DNA from: CAVVYA01 sp963752345
GTDB lineage: Bacteria; Pseudomonadota; Alphaproteobacteria; SMXQ01
Length of the DNA stretch: 64,000 nt
Assembly (NCBI GenBank): GCA_963752345.1
Contig: CAVVYA010000002.1
Location: 930,001-994,000 of the forward strand
Direction: 5' to 3'
This document shows positions 43,887 through 53,707 of the stretch, in pieces. Made by a program: the position numbers and the translations under genes. The notes under the pieces were generated by a model. The model searched no databases, had not been told where the DNA came from, and saw nothing but the letters and a program-made list of their open reading frames with translations. How positions within the stretch are numbered: position 1 is the first letter of the stretch; each line of letters opens with the position of its first letter.

Positions 43887-44891
43887 TCAAAAATGCTTAT
43901 AGCCGGCATCCTGCACCACGATGCCCAAGGCGCCCGCGTCGGTCACCGTCACCCGGTCACCGGGCACGATCGACCCGATGCCGGCGACCGGTACGCCGAC
44001 CGCCCGCGCGATCTCGGCAATGCGCTCCGAAGCGGCGGGATCGGCGGTAAAGACCAATTCATAGTCGTCCCCGCCGCTCAGCAGTTTGGCCAACATGCCG
44101 GGCGCGCGCGCCACCGCGGCGCGGGCGGCTGCGGATATCGGCACCGTGGCCGCCTGAATCTCCGCCCCGACGCCCGAGGCCTCGCAGATATGGCCGAGGT
44201 CGGCGATCAGCCCATCGGACACATCGGCGGCGGCATGGGCCAAGGCGGCGATGCGCCGGCCCAGTGCCACGCGCGGGGCCGGCAGACGATAGCGGCCGAG
44301 GAGATCGGCACGCAGCGGATCGGCCAAATCGGTCAGAGCGCCACGCGCCACCTGCAACCCAAGATAGCCGTCGCCGATGGTGCCGCTGACGAACACGCGG
44401 TCGCCCGGTCTGGCGCCGGAGCGCAGCACCGGTCCGGGCTCCGTTCCCGTGCCGTCGCCCACCAGCCCGAGGGCGGTCAGCGACAGGGTCAGCGGGCCCG
44501 GCGTCGCCGTGGTGTCGCCGCCGATCAGCGGCATCGCGAATTCGGACACGTCGGCGGCCAGCCCGCCGGCAAAGGCCCGCACCCATGCCTCGTCGGATGC
44601 GGCCGGCAGCGAGATCGCCAGCAGGCAGGCGTAGGGCTGCGCTCCCTTGGCGGCGAGATCGGAAAGATTGACCCGCATGAGCTTGCGCGCGATGGCATCG
44701 GGCGGATCGTCGGCCAGGAAATGGACCCCGGCGACCATGGTATCCAGGGTGGCGACGATGCGGCGGCCGGCCGGCGCGTCGATCAGGGCCGCGTCGTCCT
44801 TGAGCCCGAGCGCCCCCGGGAAATCTTTGGCCAACGGCGCGAAGTAGCGCGCGATCAGGTCAAATTCGCCGGGCGGCGGAACGGGCGCCAT
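43887..44891 (-). CDS. thiL: Thiamine-monophosphate kinase
   Basis: Phosphorylates thiamine phosphate to the active cofactor. 334 residues from the ATG at 44891. Family blocks: GLKDDAALIDAP, the VNLSDLAAKGAQP motif, GLAADVSEFAMPLIGGDTTA, AAADVSDGLIADLGHI and SGGDDYELVFT, which bind ATP and magnesium. It starts 1 base after the nusB stop, a conserved nusB-thiL pair. The longer frame seen upstream overlaps nusB and is not used. Confidence 0.95.
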   Translation of the reverse strand: MAPVPPPGEFDLIARYFAPLAKDFPGALGLKDDAALIDAPAGRRIVATLDTMVAGVHFLADDPPDAIARKLMRVNLSDLAAKGAQPYACLLAISLPAASDEAWVRAFAGGLAADVSEFAMPLIGGDTTATPGPLTLSLTALGLVGDGTGTEPGPVLRSGARPGDRVFVSGTIGDGYLGLQVARGALTDLADPLRADLLGRYRLPAPRVALGRRIAALAHAAADVSDGLIADLGHICEASGVGAEIQAATVPISAAARAAVARAPGMLAKLLSGGDDYELVFTADPAASERIAEIARAVGVPVAGIGSIVPGDRVTVTDAGALGIVVQDAGYKHF

Positions 44892-44892
44892 G

Positions 44893-45405
44893 TCATCCGC
44901 GCCCGGCCGACATTTCCGTGTCGCGGAATTTGCGCGAGATCTTGTCGAGCACGCCATTCACCATGCCGGGCTCGGCTCCGCTGTAGAAGGCGTGCGCGAC
45001 ATCGACATATTCGGTGATGGTGACGCGCGGCGGCACATCGGTGCGCTCGGTCAGCTCGTAGGTGCCGGCCTCGAGGATGCTGCGCAGGATGATCTCGAGG
45101 CGATCGACCGTCCAGTCGGCGCTCAAGACGGCGCCGACAATGCGGTCGAGATCGTCGCGCTGCTTCGCCACGCCCTTGACGATCTGACTGAACATGCCGC
45201 GATCGAATTCGGCCGGGTTGTTGTCGGACAACTGGCGGCGCACCTCGGGATCGAAGAACTGCACGATCACGGCGTCGGCCGAGACGCCGGTCATTTCCAT
45301 CTGATAGAGCGCCTGCACGGCGGCAAGGCGCGCCGCGGAACGCTTCGAGGCATGACCTGGCTTGCGCGGCGCCGGATTACGCGGGGTGTCGGAGGCGCTC
45401 ACCAC
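44893..45405 (-). CDS. nusB: Transcription antitermination protein NusB
   Basis: Helical RNA-binding factor for rRNA antitermination, 170 residues from a GTG at 45405. It contains RSAARLAAVQALYQMEMTG, a central FDRGMFSQIVKGVAKQRDDL, and the C-terminal TYELTERTDVPPRVTITEYV and GVLDKISRKF. It follows ribH closely in the ribH-nusB-thiL order. Confidence 0.95.
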   Translation of the reverse strand: MVSASDTPRNPAPRKPGHASKRSAARLAAVQALYQMEMTGVSADAVIVQFFDPEVRRQLSDNNPAEFDRGMFSQIVKGVAKQRDDLDRIVGAVLSADWTVDRLEIILRSILEAGTYELTERTDVPPRVTITEYVDVAHAFYSGAEPGMVNGVLDKISRKFRDTEMSAGRG

Positions 45406-45411
45406 ATCACC

Positions 45412-45877
45412 TCAACCCGGCGGCAGACGAAAGTGGCGCTTGAGATCGATCATGGCGAGGCAGGCCCGCGCCGCGACTCCGCCCTTGTCGGTTTCGTCGA
45501 CCGCGGCGCTGCGCCCAGGCCTGCCCGTCGTCCTCGACGGTCAGAATGCCGTAGCCGATGGCGAGATCGTGCTGCAGCGCCAGGTCCTGCAATCCGCGCG
45601 CGCTTTCCTCGCAGACATAGTCGTAGTGAGTCGTCTCGCCGCGAATGACGCAGCCGAGAGCGACATATCCGTCGAACGGCCGCCGCGTCTTGTCGATTTG
45701 CCCGGCGCGGAACGCGAATTTGATCGCCGCGGGAATCTCGAATGCCCCCGGCACTTCGTAGCGGTCATAGGTCGCGCCGGCCGCATCCAGGGCGCGCACG
45801 GCGCCTTTGACGAGCTCGTCGGCAATATCTTCGTAGAAGCGCGCTTCCACGATCATGACATGTGGCGCATCCGCCAT
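45412..45877 (-). CDS. ribH: 6,7-dimethyl-8-ribityllumazine synthase, frameshifted
   Basis: Penultimate enzyme of riboflavin synthesis. Repaired length 154 residues from the ATG at 45877. Active-site segments: YEVPGAFEIPAAIKFA, GCVIRGETTHYDYVCEE with the catalytic histidine region, and YGILTVEDDGQAW. The frame breaks near 45511; dropping one base gives AAVDETDKGGVAARACLAMI and the end RHFRLPPG with a TGA at 45412. Downstream of ribE and upstream of nusB. Confidence 0.93.
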
Positions 45878-45988
45878 AGGTACTCCTGTCGCGTTCAATA
45901 TGTGGGGCGAGAGTGCGGCCAGACCATAGCCTTAAATTCAGCCGGGGCAAAGACGCGCTGGAAGGCAGCCGCGGCCCGGTTCAGTCGT

Positions 45989-46600
45989 TCATGCCTTGCC
46001 GAGGATGCGTGCGACGTAGCGGGCGAGCATATCGATCTCGATATTGATCGGATCGCCGGCGCTCGCCCGGCCAAAGGTGGTCTCCTGCAGGCTGTGCGGA
46101 ATGAGATTGAGGGAAAACCGGTCGTTTTCCACCCGATTGACCGTGAGCGAAACGCCGTCGAGCGCGACGGAGCCCTTTGCGGCGATGAACGGCATCAGGA
46201 CGGCCGGCGCACGAACAATGAACTCGGTGCTGCCGTCGGCGCTCCCGCCGACCGCCGTGCGCGACACGATCTCGCCCACGCCGTCGACATGGCCCGACAC
46301 GAGGTGACCGCCCAACTCGTCGCCGGCCCGCAACGCGCGCTCGAGGTTGATCCGATGATCGACCCGCCAACTGCCGAGCGTGGTGTGCGACAGTGTCTCC
46401 TGCGACGCCTGCACCGCGAACCAGCCCTGGCCCGCGTCCCTGCCCGTCTCGATGACGGTCAGGCAGACGCCCGAACAGGCGATCGAGGCGCCGATGGCGA
46501 TGCCGTCCGGATCGAAGCGGCTGGCGATTTCCAGGCGCGTGTCGGCGCCCGGCACGATGCGGCGCAAGCGCCCGATATCGGAAATGATTCCCGTGAACAT
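45989..46600 (-). CDS. ribE: Riboflavin synthase, alpha chain
   Basis: Dismutates two lumazines to riboflavin; trimer. 203 residues built of two similar halves, with FTGIISDIGRLRR at the start and the second half beginning near residue 97 (GGHLVSGHVDGVGEIVSRTA). Motifs ACSGVCLTV and LDGVSLTVNRVEN mark the two active-site halves. It starts 11 bases after the ribD stop. Confidence 0.95.
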   Translation of the reverse strand: MFTGIISDIGRLRRIVPGADTRLEIASRFDPDGIAIGASIACSGVCLTVIETGRDAGQGWFAVQASQETLSHTTLGSWRVDHRINLERALRAGDELGGHLVSGHVDGVGEIVSRTAVGGSADGSTEFIVRAPAVLMPFIAAKGSVALDGVSLTVNRVENDRFSLNLIPHSLQETTFGRASAGDPINIEIDMLARYVARILGKA

Positions 46601-46611
46601 GGCCCGCGAGA

Positions 46612-47730
46612 CTAGTCCGAGCGCCGGTACATTTCCACCAGATCGTCGCCCGCTTCATGGACGCCGGTCCGCGTGAAGCGCGCCATGTCGGCGATGCGGT
46701 CGACGCCGAACGCCTGAGTGGCGGGAACACCGTCGCCGCCGATCAGCGACGGCGCGCGGAACCAGACGATGCGGTCGACCAGATCGTGGCGCAGAAGAGC
46801 GGCAATGACTCGGCTGCCGCCCTCGACCAGCAATCGGGTCAAGCCGCGTGCCGCCAGGGCGGACATGGCCTTCATCATATCGGGATGGCCCGCGCTGTCG
46901 GCGTCGACCTCGATGATCTCGACACCGCTGTCGAGGTAGGCCTGGCGCCGTTCGCTGGGCGCGCCGGCGATGGCGATGAGCCAGGTCGGCACCCGGGTTG
47001 CATCGGCCACCAGCTTGGTGGTCAGCGGCAGGCGCAGCCGCCCGTCGAGCACGATGCGCACCGGCGACCGGCCCTCGAGGCCCGGCAGCCGGCACGTCAA
47101 CTCCGGATTGTCCGCCGCTGCGGTACCGACGCCGACCATGATGGCGTCGTGGTCGGCGCGCAGCGCATGGCCGAGCTGACGCGAGCGCGGGCCGGTGATC
47201 CAGCGGCTTTCGCCGCGATGAGTGGCGATGCGGCCGTCGAGCGTGGTGGCGATCTTGAGCGTCACCAGCGGCCGGTTGTCGAGAATGCGGTGAAAGAATC
47301 CGGCATTGAGCTCGCGCGCTTCATCCTGGAACACGCCCGCGGCGACCGCGATGCCCGCCTCTTCCAGCATCTTGATGCCTTTACCGGAGACCCGCGGATC
47401 GGGATCGGTGCAGCCGACCACCACGCGGCTGACCCCGGCCCTGATCAGCGCCTGGGCGCAGGGCGGGGTCTGGCCGTGATGGCTGCACGGCTCGAGCGTG
47501 ACATAGGCGGTGCCGCCCGCGGCGCGCGCGCCAGCCCGCCGCAAGGCTTCGGTTTCCGCATGGGGACGCCCACCGGGCTGGGTCCAGCCGCGGCCGACCA
47601 CGCGCCCGCCGGGGTCGGTCAGGACGCAGCCGACCGCCGGGTTGGGCCAGACCACGCCGAGACCGCGCCGCGCCAGCTCCAGCGCGGTCCGCATATGGCG
47701 CTGGTCGGTGGCGTCAATCGCGGTCGGCAC
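46612..47730 (-). CDS. ribD: Bifunctional riboflavin deaminase/reductase
   Basis: Deaminates and then reduces the pyrimidine intermediate in riboflavin synthesis. About 372 residues from the GTG at 47730 (overlapping the nrdR stop), or 360 from an ATG at 47694. The zinc deaminase site is HAETEAL plus PCSHHGQTPPC; the C-terminal reductase domain has TLKIATTLDGRIATHRGESR and RLLVEGGSRVIAALL. First in the ribD-ribE-ribH-nusB-thiL run. Confidence 0.95.
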   Translation of the reverse strand: MPTAIDATDQRHMRTALELARRGLGVVWPNPAVGCVLTDPGGRVVGRGWTQPGGRPHAETEALRRAGARAAGGTAYVTLEPCSHHGQTPPCAQALIRAGVSRVVVGCTDPDPRVSGKGIKMLEEAGIAVAAGVFQDEARELNAGFFHRILDNRPLVTLKIATTLDGRIATHRGESRWITGPRSRQLGHALRADHDAIMVGVGTAAADNPELTCRLPGLEGRSPVRIVLDGRLRLPLTTKLVADATRVPTWLIAIAGAPSERRQAYLDSGVEIIEVDADSAGHPDMMKAMSALAARGLTRLLVEGGSRVIAALLRHDLVDRIVWFRAPSLIGGDGVPATQAFGVDRIADMARFTRTGVHEAGDDLVEMYRRSD

Positions 47731-48172
47731 CGAGCTTTCCGAGGAACTCCTCGAAATCCTTCGCCTCGCGGAAATTGCGATAAACCGACGCGAAGCGCAC
47801 ATACGCGACCTGGTCGATGCCGGCCAGGGCTTCCATCACCAGTTCGCCGATGACCGGTGAGGGTATCTCGCTTTCGCCGGAGCTTTCGAGCCGCCGCTGG
47901 ATCGAATTGACGATGCGCTCGACCTGCTCCTCGTCGATCGGGCGCTTGCGCACCGCGATGCGGATCGAACGCGCCAGCTTGTCGCGATCGAAGGGCGCCC
48001 GCTGGCCGCCTTTCTTGATGACGGTGAGTTCGCGCAGGTAGACGCGCTCGAACGTCGTCCAGCGCGATCCGCACTTCGGACAAAAGCGCCGCCGCCGAAT
48101 GGCCGCATTGTCCTCCGTCGGTCGTGAATCCTTCACTTGAGTATCGTCGTGTCCGCAAAACGGGCAACGCAT
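47714..48172 (-). CDS. nrdR: Transcriptional repressor NrdR
   Basis: Zinc-ribbon/ATP-cone repressor of ribonucleotide reductase genes. 152 residues: zinc ribbon RCPFCGHDDTQVKDSR with RRRFCPKCGSRWTTFE, then ATP-cone with KKGGQRAPFDRDKLARSIRI and IGELVMEALAGIDQVAYVRF. It overlaps ribD and follows glyA by 31 bases, the standard glyA-nrdR-ribD order. Confidence 0.97.
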   Translation of the reverse strand: MRCPFCGHDDTQVKDSRPTEDNAAIRRRRFCPKCGSRWTTFERVYLRELTVIKKGGQRAPFDRDKLARSIRIAVRKRPIDEEQVERIVNSIQRRLESSGESEIPSPVIGELVMEALAGIDQVAYVRFASVYRNFREAKDFEEFLGKLGADRD

Positions 48173-48203
48173 TGTCCAGTCCCCCTGAAGACCCCGCCAG
48201 ATT

Positions 48204-49521
48204 TTATTTCATGTCCGGATAGATCGGATGGCGCCGGCACAGATCCAGCACCTTGGCACGCACGACCGCTTCGATCTTGCTGTTGTCCTCGGGATTGGCG
48301 ACCAGGCCGTCCAGCACTTCCCCAATGAGCTGTCCGATCTGGCGCCATTCTGTCTGGCCGAAGCCGCGCGTGGTTCCGGCCGGCGTGCCGAGCCGCACCC
48401 CCGAGGTGATGGTCGGCTTTTCCGGGTCGAATGGAATGGCGTTCTTGTTGCACGTCATGCCGGCGCGCTCGAGGCTCGCCTCCGCCACCTTGCCGGTGAG
48501 CTTCTTCGGCCGCAGGTCGACCAGCATCAGATGCGTGTCCGTGCCGCCGGCGACGATGTCCAACCCCTGCTCGATCAGCGTCTCCGCCAGCGTGCGGGCA
48601 TTGGCCTGCACGGCGGCCGCGTAGCTCTTGAACTCGGGCGTCAGCGCCTCGCCGAACGCCACCGCCTTGGCGGCGATGACATGCATCAGCGGGCCGCCCT
48701 GGATGCCCGGGAAGATCGACGAGTTCAGCTTCTTGCCGATCTCGGGATCGTTCGACAGGATCAGGCCGCCGCGCGGGCCACGCAACGTCTTGTGGGTGGT
48801 CGATGTCACCACATGGGCGTGGGGCAGCGGGCTCGGATGCACGCCGCCGGCCACCAAGCCGGCGAAATGCGCCATGTCGACCATCAGGATGGCGCCGACA
48901 GAATCGGCGATCTTGCGGAAGCGCTGGAAATCGATGATGCGCGGATAGGCCGAGCCGCCGGCGACGATCAGCTTCGGCTTGTGCTCGCGCGCCAGTTGCT
49001 CGACCTCGTCGAAATCGATGCGCTGGTCCTGGCGCCGCACGCCGTACTGCACGGCGTGAAACCACTTGCCCGACTGGTTCGGCGCGGCGCCATGGGTGAG
49101 ATGGCCGCCGGCGGCGAGCGACATGCCGAGAATGGTGTCGCCCGGCTTGAGCAAGGCGAAGAACACCGCCTGGTTCGCCTGACTGCCGGAATGGGGCTGC
49201 ACGTTGGCGTAGTCGCAGCCGAACAACTGCTTGACCCGGTCGATGGCGAGCTGCTCGGCGATGTCGACGAATTCGCAGCCGCCGTAGTAGCGCCGGCCGG
49301 GATAACCCTCGGCGTATTTGTTGGTCAGCACCGAACCCTGCGCCTCGAGCACGGCGCGCGACACGATGTTCTCGGAGGCGATCAGCTCGATCTGCTCCTG
49401 CTCGCGCTTGAGCTCGCCCTGAATGGCGCGGAACAGCGCGGGATCCTTTTCGGCGATCCCTTGCCGAAAAGAACGGGTCGCGATCGGACCGTTGATGAGA
49501 GGCACTGGCAGACAACGACAT
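48204..49521 (-). CDS. glyA: Serine hydroxymethyltransferase, frame break near the N-terminus
   Basis: Interconverts serine and glycine with tetrahydrofolate. Repaired length 438 residues. PLP lysine lies in VTSTTHKTLRGPRGGLIL; other blocks are QIELIASENIVSRAVLEAQG, NKYAEGYPGRRYYGG and VDMAHFAGLVAGG. Reading from the ATG at 49521 gives SLSASA, then one extra base near 49500 breaks the frame; removing it gives LINGPIATRSF and the rest of the enzyme. The alternative in-frame upstream start would add non-family residues. Confidence 0.95.
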
Positions 49522-49594
49522 CGAGCAAACACCTTTCTAAGCGGCGGCTTGGCCCACGATACGGGAGCCAAATGAGACAAGCGGGGCGGCGGGC

Positions 49595-50038
49595 TTATCC
49601 GCAGCGCGACAATTTGGCGACGCGGCGGGCATGGCGGCCGCCTTCGAACTCCGTTTTGAGAAAAATTTCGAGGCAGTCCTTGGCCAGCTCCGGTCCGACG
49701 AGCCTGCCGCCCATGACCAGCACGTTGGCATCGTTGTGCTGGCGCGCAAGGCGCGCGGTCAGACCGTCATGCACCAGGGCCGCGCGCAACTCGGGATGGC
49801 GATTGGCGGCAATGCTGATGCCGATTCCGCTGCCGCAGAGCAGAATGCCGCGCGCCGCCTTGCCGTCGCGAATCGCGCCGGCCATGGCATTGGCGAAATC
49901 CGGATAATCGACCGATTCGGGACCATGGGTGCCGAGGTCGATGACCTGCAATCCCTTGGCTTCGATATCCTTGATCAAGCCTGTCTTGAGCTCATAGCCG
50001 CCGTGGTCGGATGCTATCGCAATCGTGTCGGAGCGCAT
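49595..50038 (-). CDS. rpiB: Ribose-5-phosphate isomerase B
   Basis: Interconverts ribose 5-phosphate and ribulose 5-phosphate. 147 residues from the ATG at 50038, starting RSDTIAIASDHGGYELK. Typical RpiB/LacAB segments follow: DLGTHGPESVDYPDFANAMA, CGSGIGISIAANRHPELRAA, and NDANVLVMGGRLVGPELAKD. It lies 73 bases upstream of glyA on the same strand. Confidence 0.95.
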   Translation of the reverse strand: MRSDTIAIASDHGGYELKTGLIKDIEAKGLQVIDLGTHGPESVDYPDFANAMAGAIRDGKAARGILLCGSGIGISIAANRHPELRAALVHDGLTARLARQHNDANVLVMGGRLVGPELAKDCLEIFLKTEFEGGRHARRVAKLSRCG

Positions 50039-50382
50039 GCTGGAAAACACCTGGGGCAGAAACCTCTTCCATACCATATATCGCAAACTGGCGCTAGCCC
50101 GCCACAACCTGTCGCATAGAGGCAAATGGCGGAACGGACAGGTTAACGAGCCCTGAGGCAAGGCGCCGGCAAGGCACTCCTCATGATTCAGCAGTAATTA
50201 TCCCTCGAACACAGTTAGAAGACATAGGAACAGGGGAAGTTATTGCTTCTCTTGCTAACATTTCTCTGAATGAAAATTTGATTACTTAGCCATAGTTGCG
50301 GATATAATTGCGCGGCAAAACAGAAACAGGGACAGGCCATTGCCGGCAATGGATGCGCCGCCCAAAACAAGAGTGCGAGGAA
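50039..50382. promoter_or_regulatory. Intergenic region with rpiB and mucR promoters
   Basis: 344 bp between divergent genes. The part at 50190-50330 is AT-rich (for example ATTTCTCTGAATGAAAATTT), a composition typical of MucR-bound promoters, so autoregulation is possible (inference). No defined operator. Confidence 0.4.
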
Positions 50383-50832
50383 ATGCCCGATACTTCTGAA
50401 GACACCATGAAACCGTCTGTCAACGATATGCTCCGCCTGGCGTCGGAAATCGTTTCGGCGTATGTCGGCAACAACAGCGTTCCCGCCTCCCAGATTCCCG
50501 ATCTGATCCAATCCGTCTACCGTTCGCTGATCGGAGTCGGGCAGATGTCGGGCTCGGGCGACGCCAATCCGATGCCGGCGACGTCCATCAAGAAATCGAT
50601 CACGCCCGATTACCTGATCTGCCTCGAGGACGGCAAGAAGCTCAAGATGCTCAAGCGGCACCTGCGGACCGTCTACAGTCTCACGCCGCAGGAATACCGC
50701 GCGAAGTGGAATTTGCCGCCGGACTATCCGATGGTGGCGCCCAACTATGCCTCGCAGCGTTCGGCCTTCGCCAAATCGATCGGCCTCGGCCGCTCGCCCG
50801 GCGCGAAGAAGAAGCGGCGCGCCAGAAGCTAG
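50383..50832 (+). CDS. MucR/Ros-family transcriptional regulator
   Basis: A zinc-finger regulator of the alphaproteobacterial MucR/Ros type, 149 residues from the ATG at 50383 (GAGGAA upstream). The DNA-binding domain reads DYLICLEDGKKLKMLKRHLR, followed by LTPQEYRAKWNLPPDYPMV and PNYASQRSAFAKSIGLG. Members control exopolysaccharide, motility and cell-cycle genes, which makes the secretion/GH16 cluster and motAB possible targets (inference). Basic C-terminal tail. Confidence 0.93.
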   Translation: MPDTSEDTMKPSVNDMLRLASEIVSAYVGNNSVPASQIPDLIQSVYRSLIGVGQMSGSGDANPMPATSIKKSITPDYLICLEDGKKLKMLKRHLRTVYSLTPQEYRAKWNLPPDYPMVAPNYASQRSAFAKSIGLGRSPGAKKKRRARS

Positions 50833-50847
50833 CGCGCCGCGGCTTCC

Positions 50848-51969
50848 CTACATCGTCGTGTAGTCGTACTTGCCGTCCTTCCATTCGTAGAACACGTAGC
50901 CCGGGGCCTTGACGTCGCCCTTGGCGTCGAAGCTCGCCTCGCCCAGCACGCTGGTGAAGGACTTCGAGCGCAGGATGGGCAGCAGCTTCGCCGTCTCTGT
51001 GGTGCCGGCCTGCTCGACCGCCTGCTTGTAGACCTGCACCGCGGCATAGGTATAGAGCGTGTAGCCTTCCGGATCGTAGTTCTGCTTGCGGAAGGTCTCG
51101 ACCAGCTGCGCCGCACCCGGATTCTTGCGCGGATCGGGACTGAAGGTCATCATGGTGCCCTCGCCCGCCTTGCCGGTGATGCTCCACAATTCCTGCGTCA
51201 CCAGCGCGTCGCCGCCGATCAGCCGCGTGTCCATGCCCTGCTCGCGCATCTGGCGAATGATCAGTCCGGCCTCGGCGTGGTAGCCGCCATAGTAGAGCAC
51301 ATCGATGCCGGCGGCCTTGAGCTTGGTCACCATCGCGGAATAGTCCCGCTCGCCGGGATTGATGGTGTCGAACACCGTTTCGGTGACGCCGCGCGCGTTG
51401 AGCGCCTTCTTGGTCTCTTCCGCCAGGCCCTTGCTGTAGGACTGCTTGTCGTGGACGATGGCGACCTTCTTGCCTTTGAATTTGTCGGCAACGAAGTTGC
51501 CCGCCACCAGGCCCTGCTGGTCGTCCCGCCCGCATAAACGGAAGATGTTCGACAGGCCGCGTTCGGTGAACAGCGGATTGGTCGAGCCCGGCGAAATCTG
51601 CAGCATGCCCTCTTCCTGATAGACCTCCGAGGCCGGTATGGAAGAGCCCGAGCAGAAATGGCCGGCGACGAAGGTCACCTTCTTGTTGGCGAGCTGATTG
51701 GCGATCGCCACCGCCTGCTTCGGATCGCACGCATCGTCGCCGATCTCGAGGCGCACCTGCTTGCCCATGATGCCGCCCGCGGCGTTGATGTCCTTGACCG
51801 CCTGTTCGGCGCCCTTCTGCATCTGCTCGCCGAACGTCGAATATTGACCGGTCATCGGCCCGGCGACCGCGATGACGATCTGGGACTCGCCCTGGTTGGT
51901 GGGGCGCAGGAAATACCAGCCGGCGACGGCGGCGGCGAGGACGACAAGCGCGAGAAGAATCTTCCGCAT
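50848..51969 (-). CDS. Branched-chain amino-acid-type ABC transporter substrate-binding protein
   Basis: Periplasmic type I binding protein of the LivJ/LivK group. 373 residues with an N-terminal signal/anchor (RKILLALVVLAAAVAGWYFL), then IVIAVAGPMTGQYSTFGEQM, GDDACDPKQAVAIANQL, a disulfide-type CSGSSIPASEVYQEEG region and YTYAAVQVYKQAVEQAG. It is 130 bp downstream of livF in the liv cluster. Ligand uncertain: family members carry amino acids, amides or aromatic acids. Confidence 0.92.
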   Translation of the reverse strand: MRKILLALVVLAAAVAGWYFLRPTNQGESQIVIAVAGPMTGQYSTFGEQMQKGAEQAVKDINAAGGIMGKQVRLEIGDDACDPKQAVAIANQLANKKVTFVAGHFCSGSSIPASEVYQEEGMLQISPGSTNPLFTERGLSNIFRLCGRDDQQGLVAGNFVADKFKGKKVAIVHDKQSYSKGLAEETKKALNARGVTETVFDTINPGERDYSAMVTKLKAAGIDVLYYGGYHAEAGLIIRQMREQGMDTRLIGGDALVTQELWSITGKAGEGTMMTFSPDPRKNPGAAQLVETFRKQNYDPEGYTLYTYAAVQVYKQAVEQAGTTETAKLLPILRSKSFTSVLGEASFDAKGDVKAPGYVFYEWKDGKYDYTTM

Positions 51970-52099
51970 CGGATTACCCCTTTTATGATTCCGCGAGAAG
52001 CAAGGCTAGACTAACACCGGCGCGGCGCGCGGCAAACCCCAACACGTCGCGGCAAATCCGCCACCGAGCGACACTCCCGTCACGGCGCGACACCGCCCG

Positions 52100-52836
<737 letters not shown>

Positions 52837-52840
<4 letters not shown>

Positions 52841-53707
52841 GGCGCGGTCTCCGGACCGGCCGGCCGATGCAGGTCGGCGGCGACGACCGGCGGCAGATCC
52901 TCCGTGTCCGGCTCGCCGAGATAGGCACGGATCACGTCCGGATTGTTGCGGATCGCCTGCGGGCGTTCCCTCGGCGATCTTGCGGCCATGGTCGAGCACC
53001 AGGATATGGTCGGAAATTCCCATCACCACGTTCATGTCGTGCTCGATCAGGAGAATACCGATGTCGTGGCTCTTGCGGATGTCGTCGAGCAGCCGGTTGA
53101 GCACCGCCGATTCGCGCGGGTTCAATCCGGCCGCCGGCTCGTCGAGGCACAGCAGCGTCGGCTCGCCGCACATGGCGCGCGCGATCTCGAGCCGGCGTTG
53201 GGCGCCGTAGGGCAAGGTCCCCGCCTCGCGATCGGCGACCGGCAGCAGGTCGATGCGCGCCAGCCAGTCGCGCGCCCGGGCGACGGCGGCCTGCTCGGCG
53301 GCCGCGTAGCTCGCCAGGCCGAGCAGGCCGGCGATGGAGAACTTCGACGCCCGCATCAGCTTGCGATGCTGCGCCACCAGCAGGTTCTCCAACACCGTCA
53401 TGCGCGAGAACAGGCGGATGTTCTGAAAGGTGCGGGTCACCCCCGCCTCGCCGGCAATGCGGTACTCCGCCATGCCGTTGAGCCGGAAGGAACGGTCGCC
53501 TCTGTGCAGACGAATGTCGCCGGCCGACGGTCGATAGAAGCCGGTGATGCAATTGAACACCGTCGTCTTGCCGGCGCCGTTCGGCCCGATGATCGCCGTG
53601 ATCGCGCCACGCCGCGCCTCGAACGACACGTCGTCCACCGCCACCAGCCCGCCGAAGCGCATCGACAGCCCCTGCACCCGCAGCAACGGCGTGACGGCGG
53701 CGCTCAC
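52837..53707 (-). CDS. livG: Branched-chain amino-acid-type ABC transporter ATP-binding protein LivG, frameshifted
   Basis: Second ATPase of the liv transporter, 289 residues after repair, from a GTG at 53707 overlapping the livM stop. Walker A GPNGAGKTT, VTRTFQNIRLFSRMTVLEN (the LivG Q-loop region), Walker B TLLCLDEPAAGLNPRES, IEHDMNVVMGISDHILVLDH. Near 52970 an extra base shifts the frame; without it the protein ends PQAIRNNPDVIRAYLGEPD and so on to a TGA at 52837. Confidence 0.95.

Noticed and set aside
52021..52099. Direct repeat CCCGTCACGGCGCG occurring twice before livF
   Set aside because: Two short GC-rich copies 9 bases apart downstream of livF; likely chance or a small slippage event without clear function.
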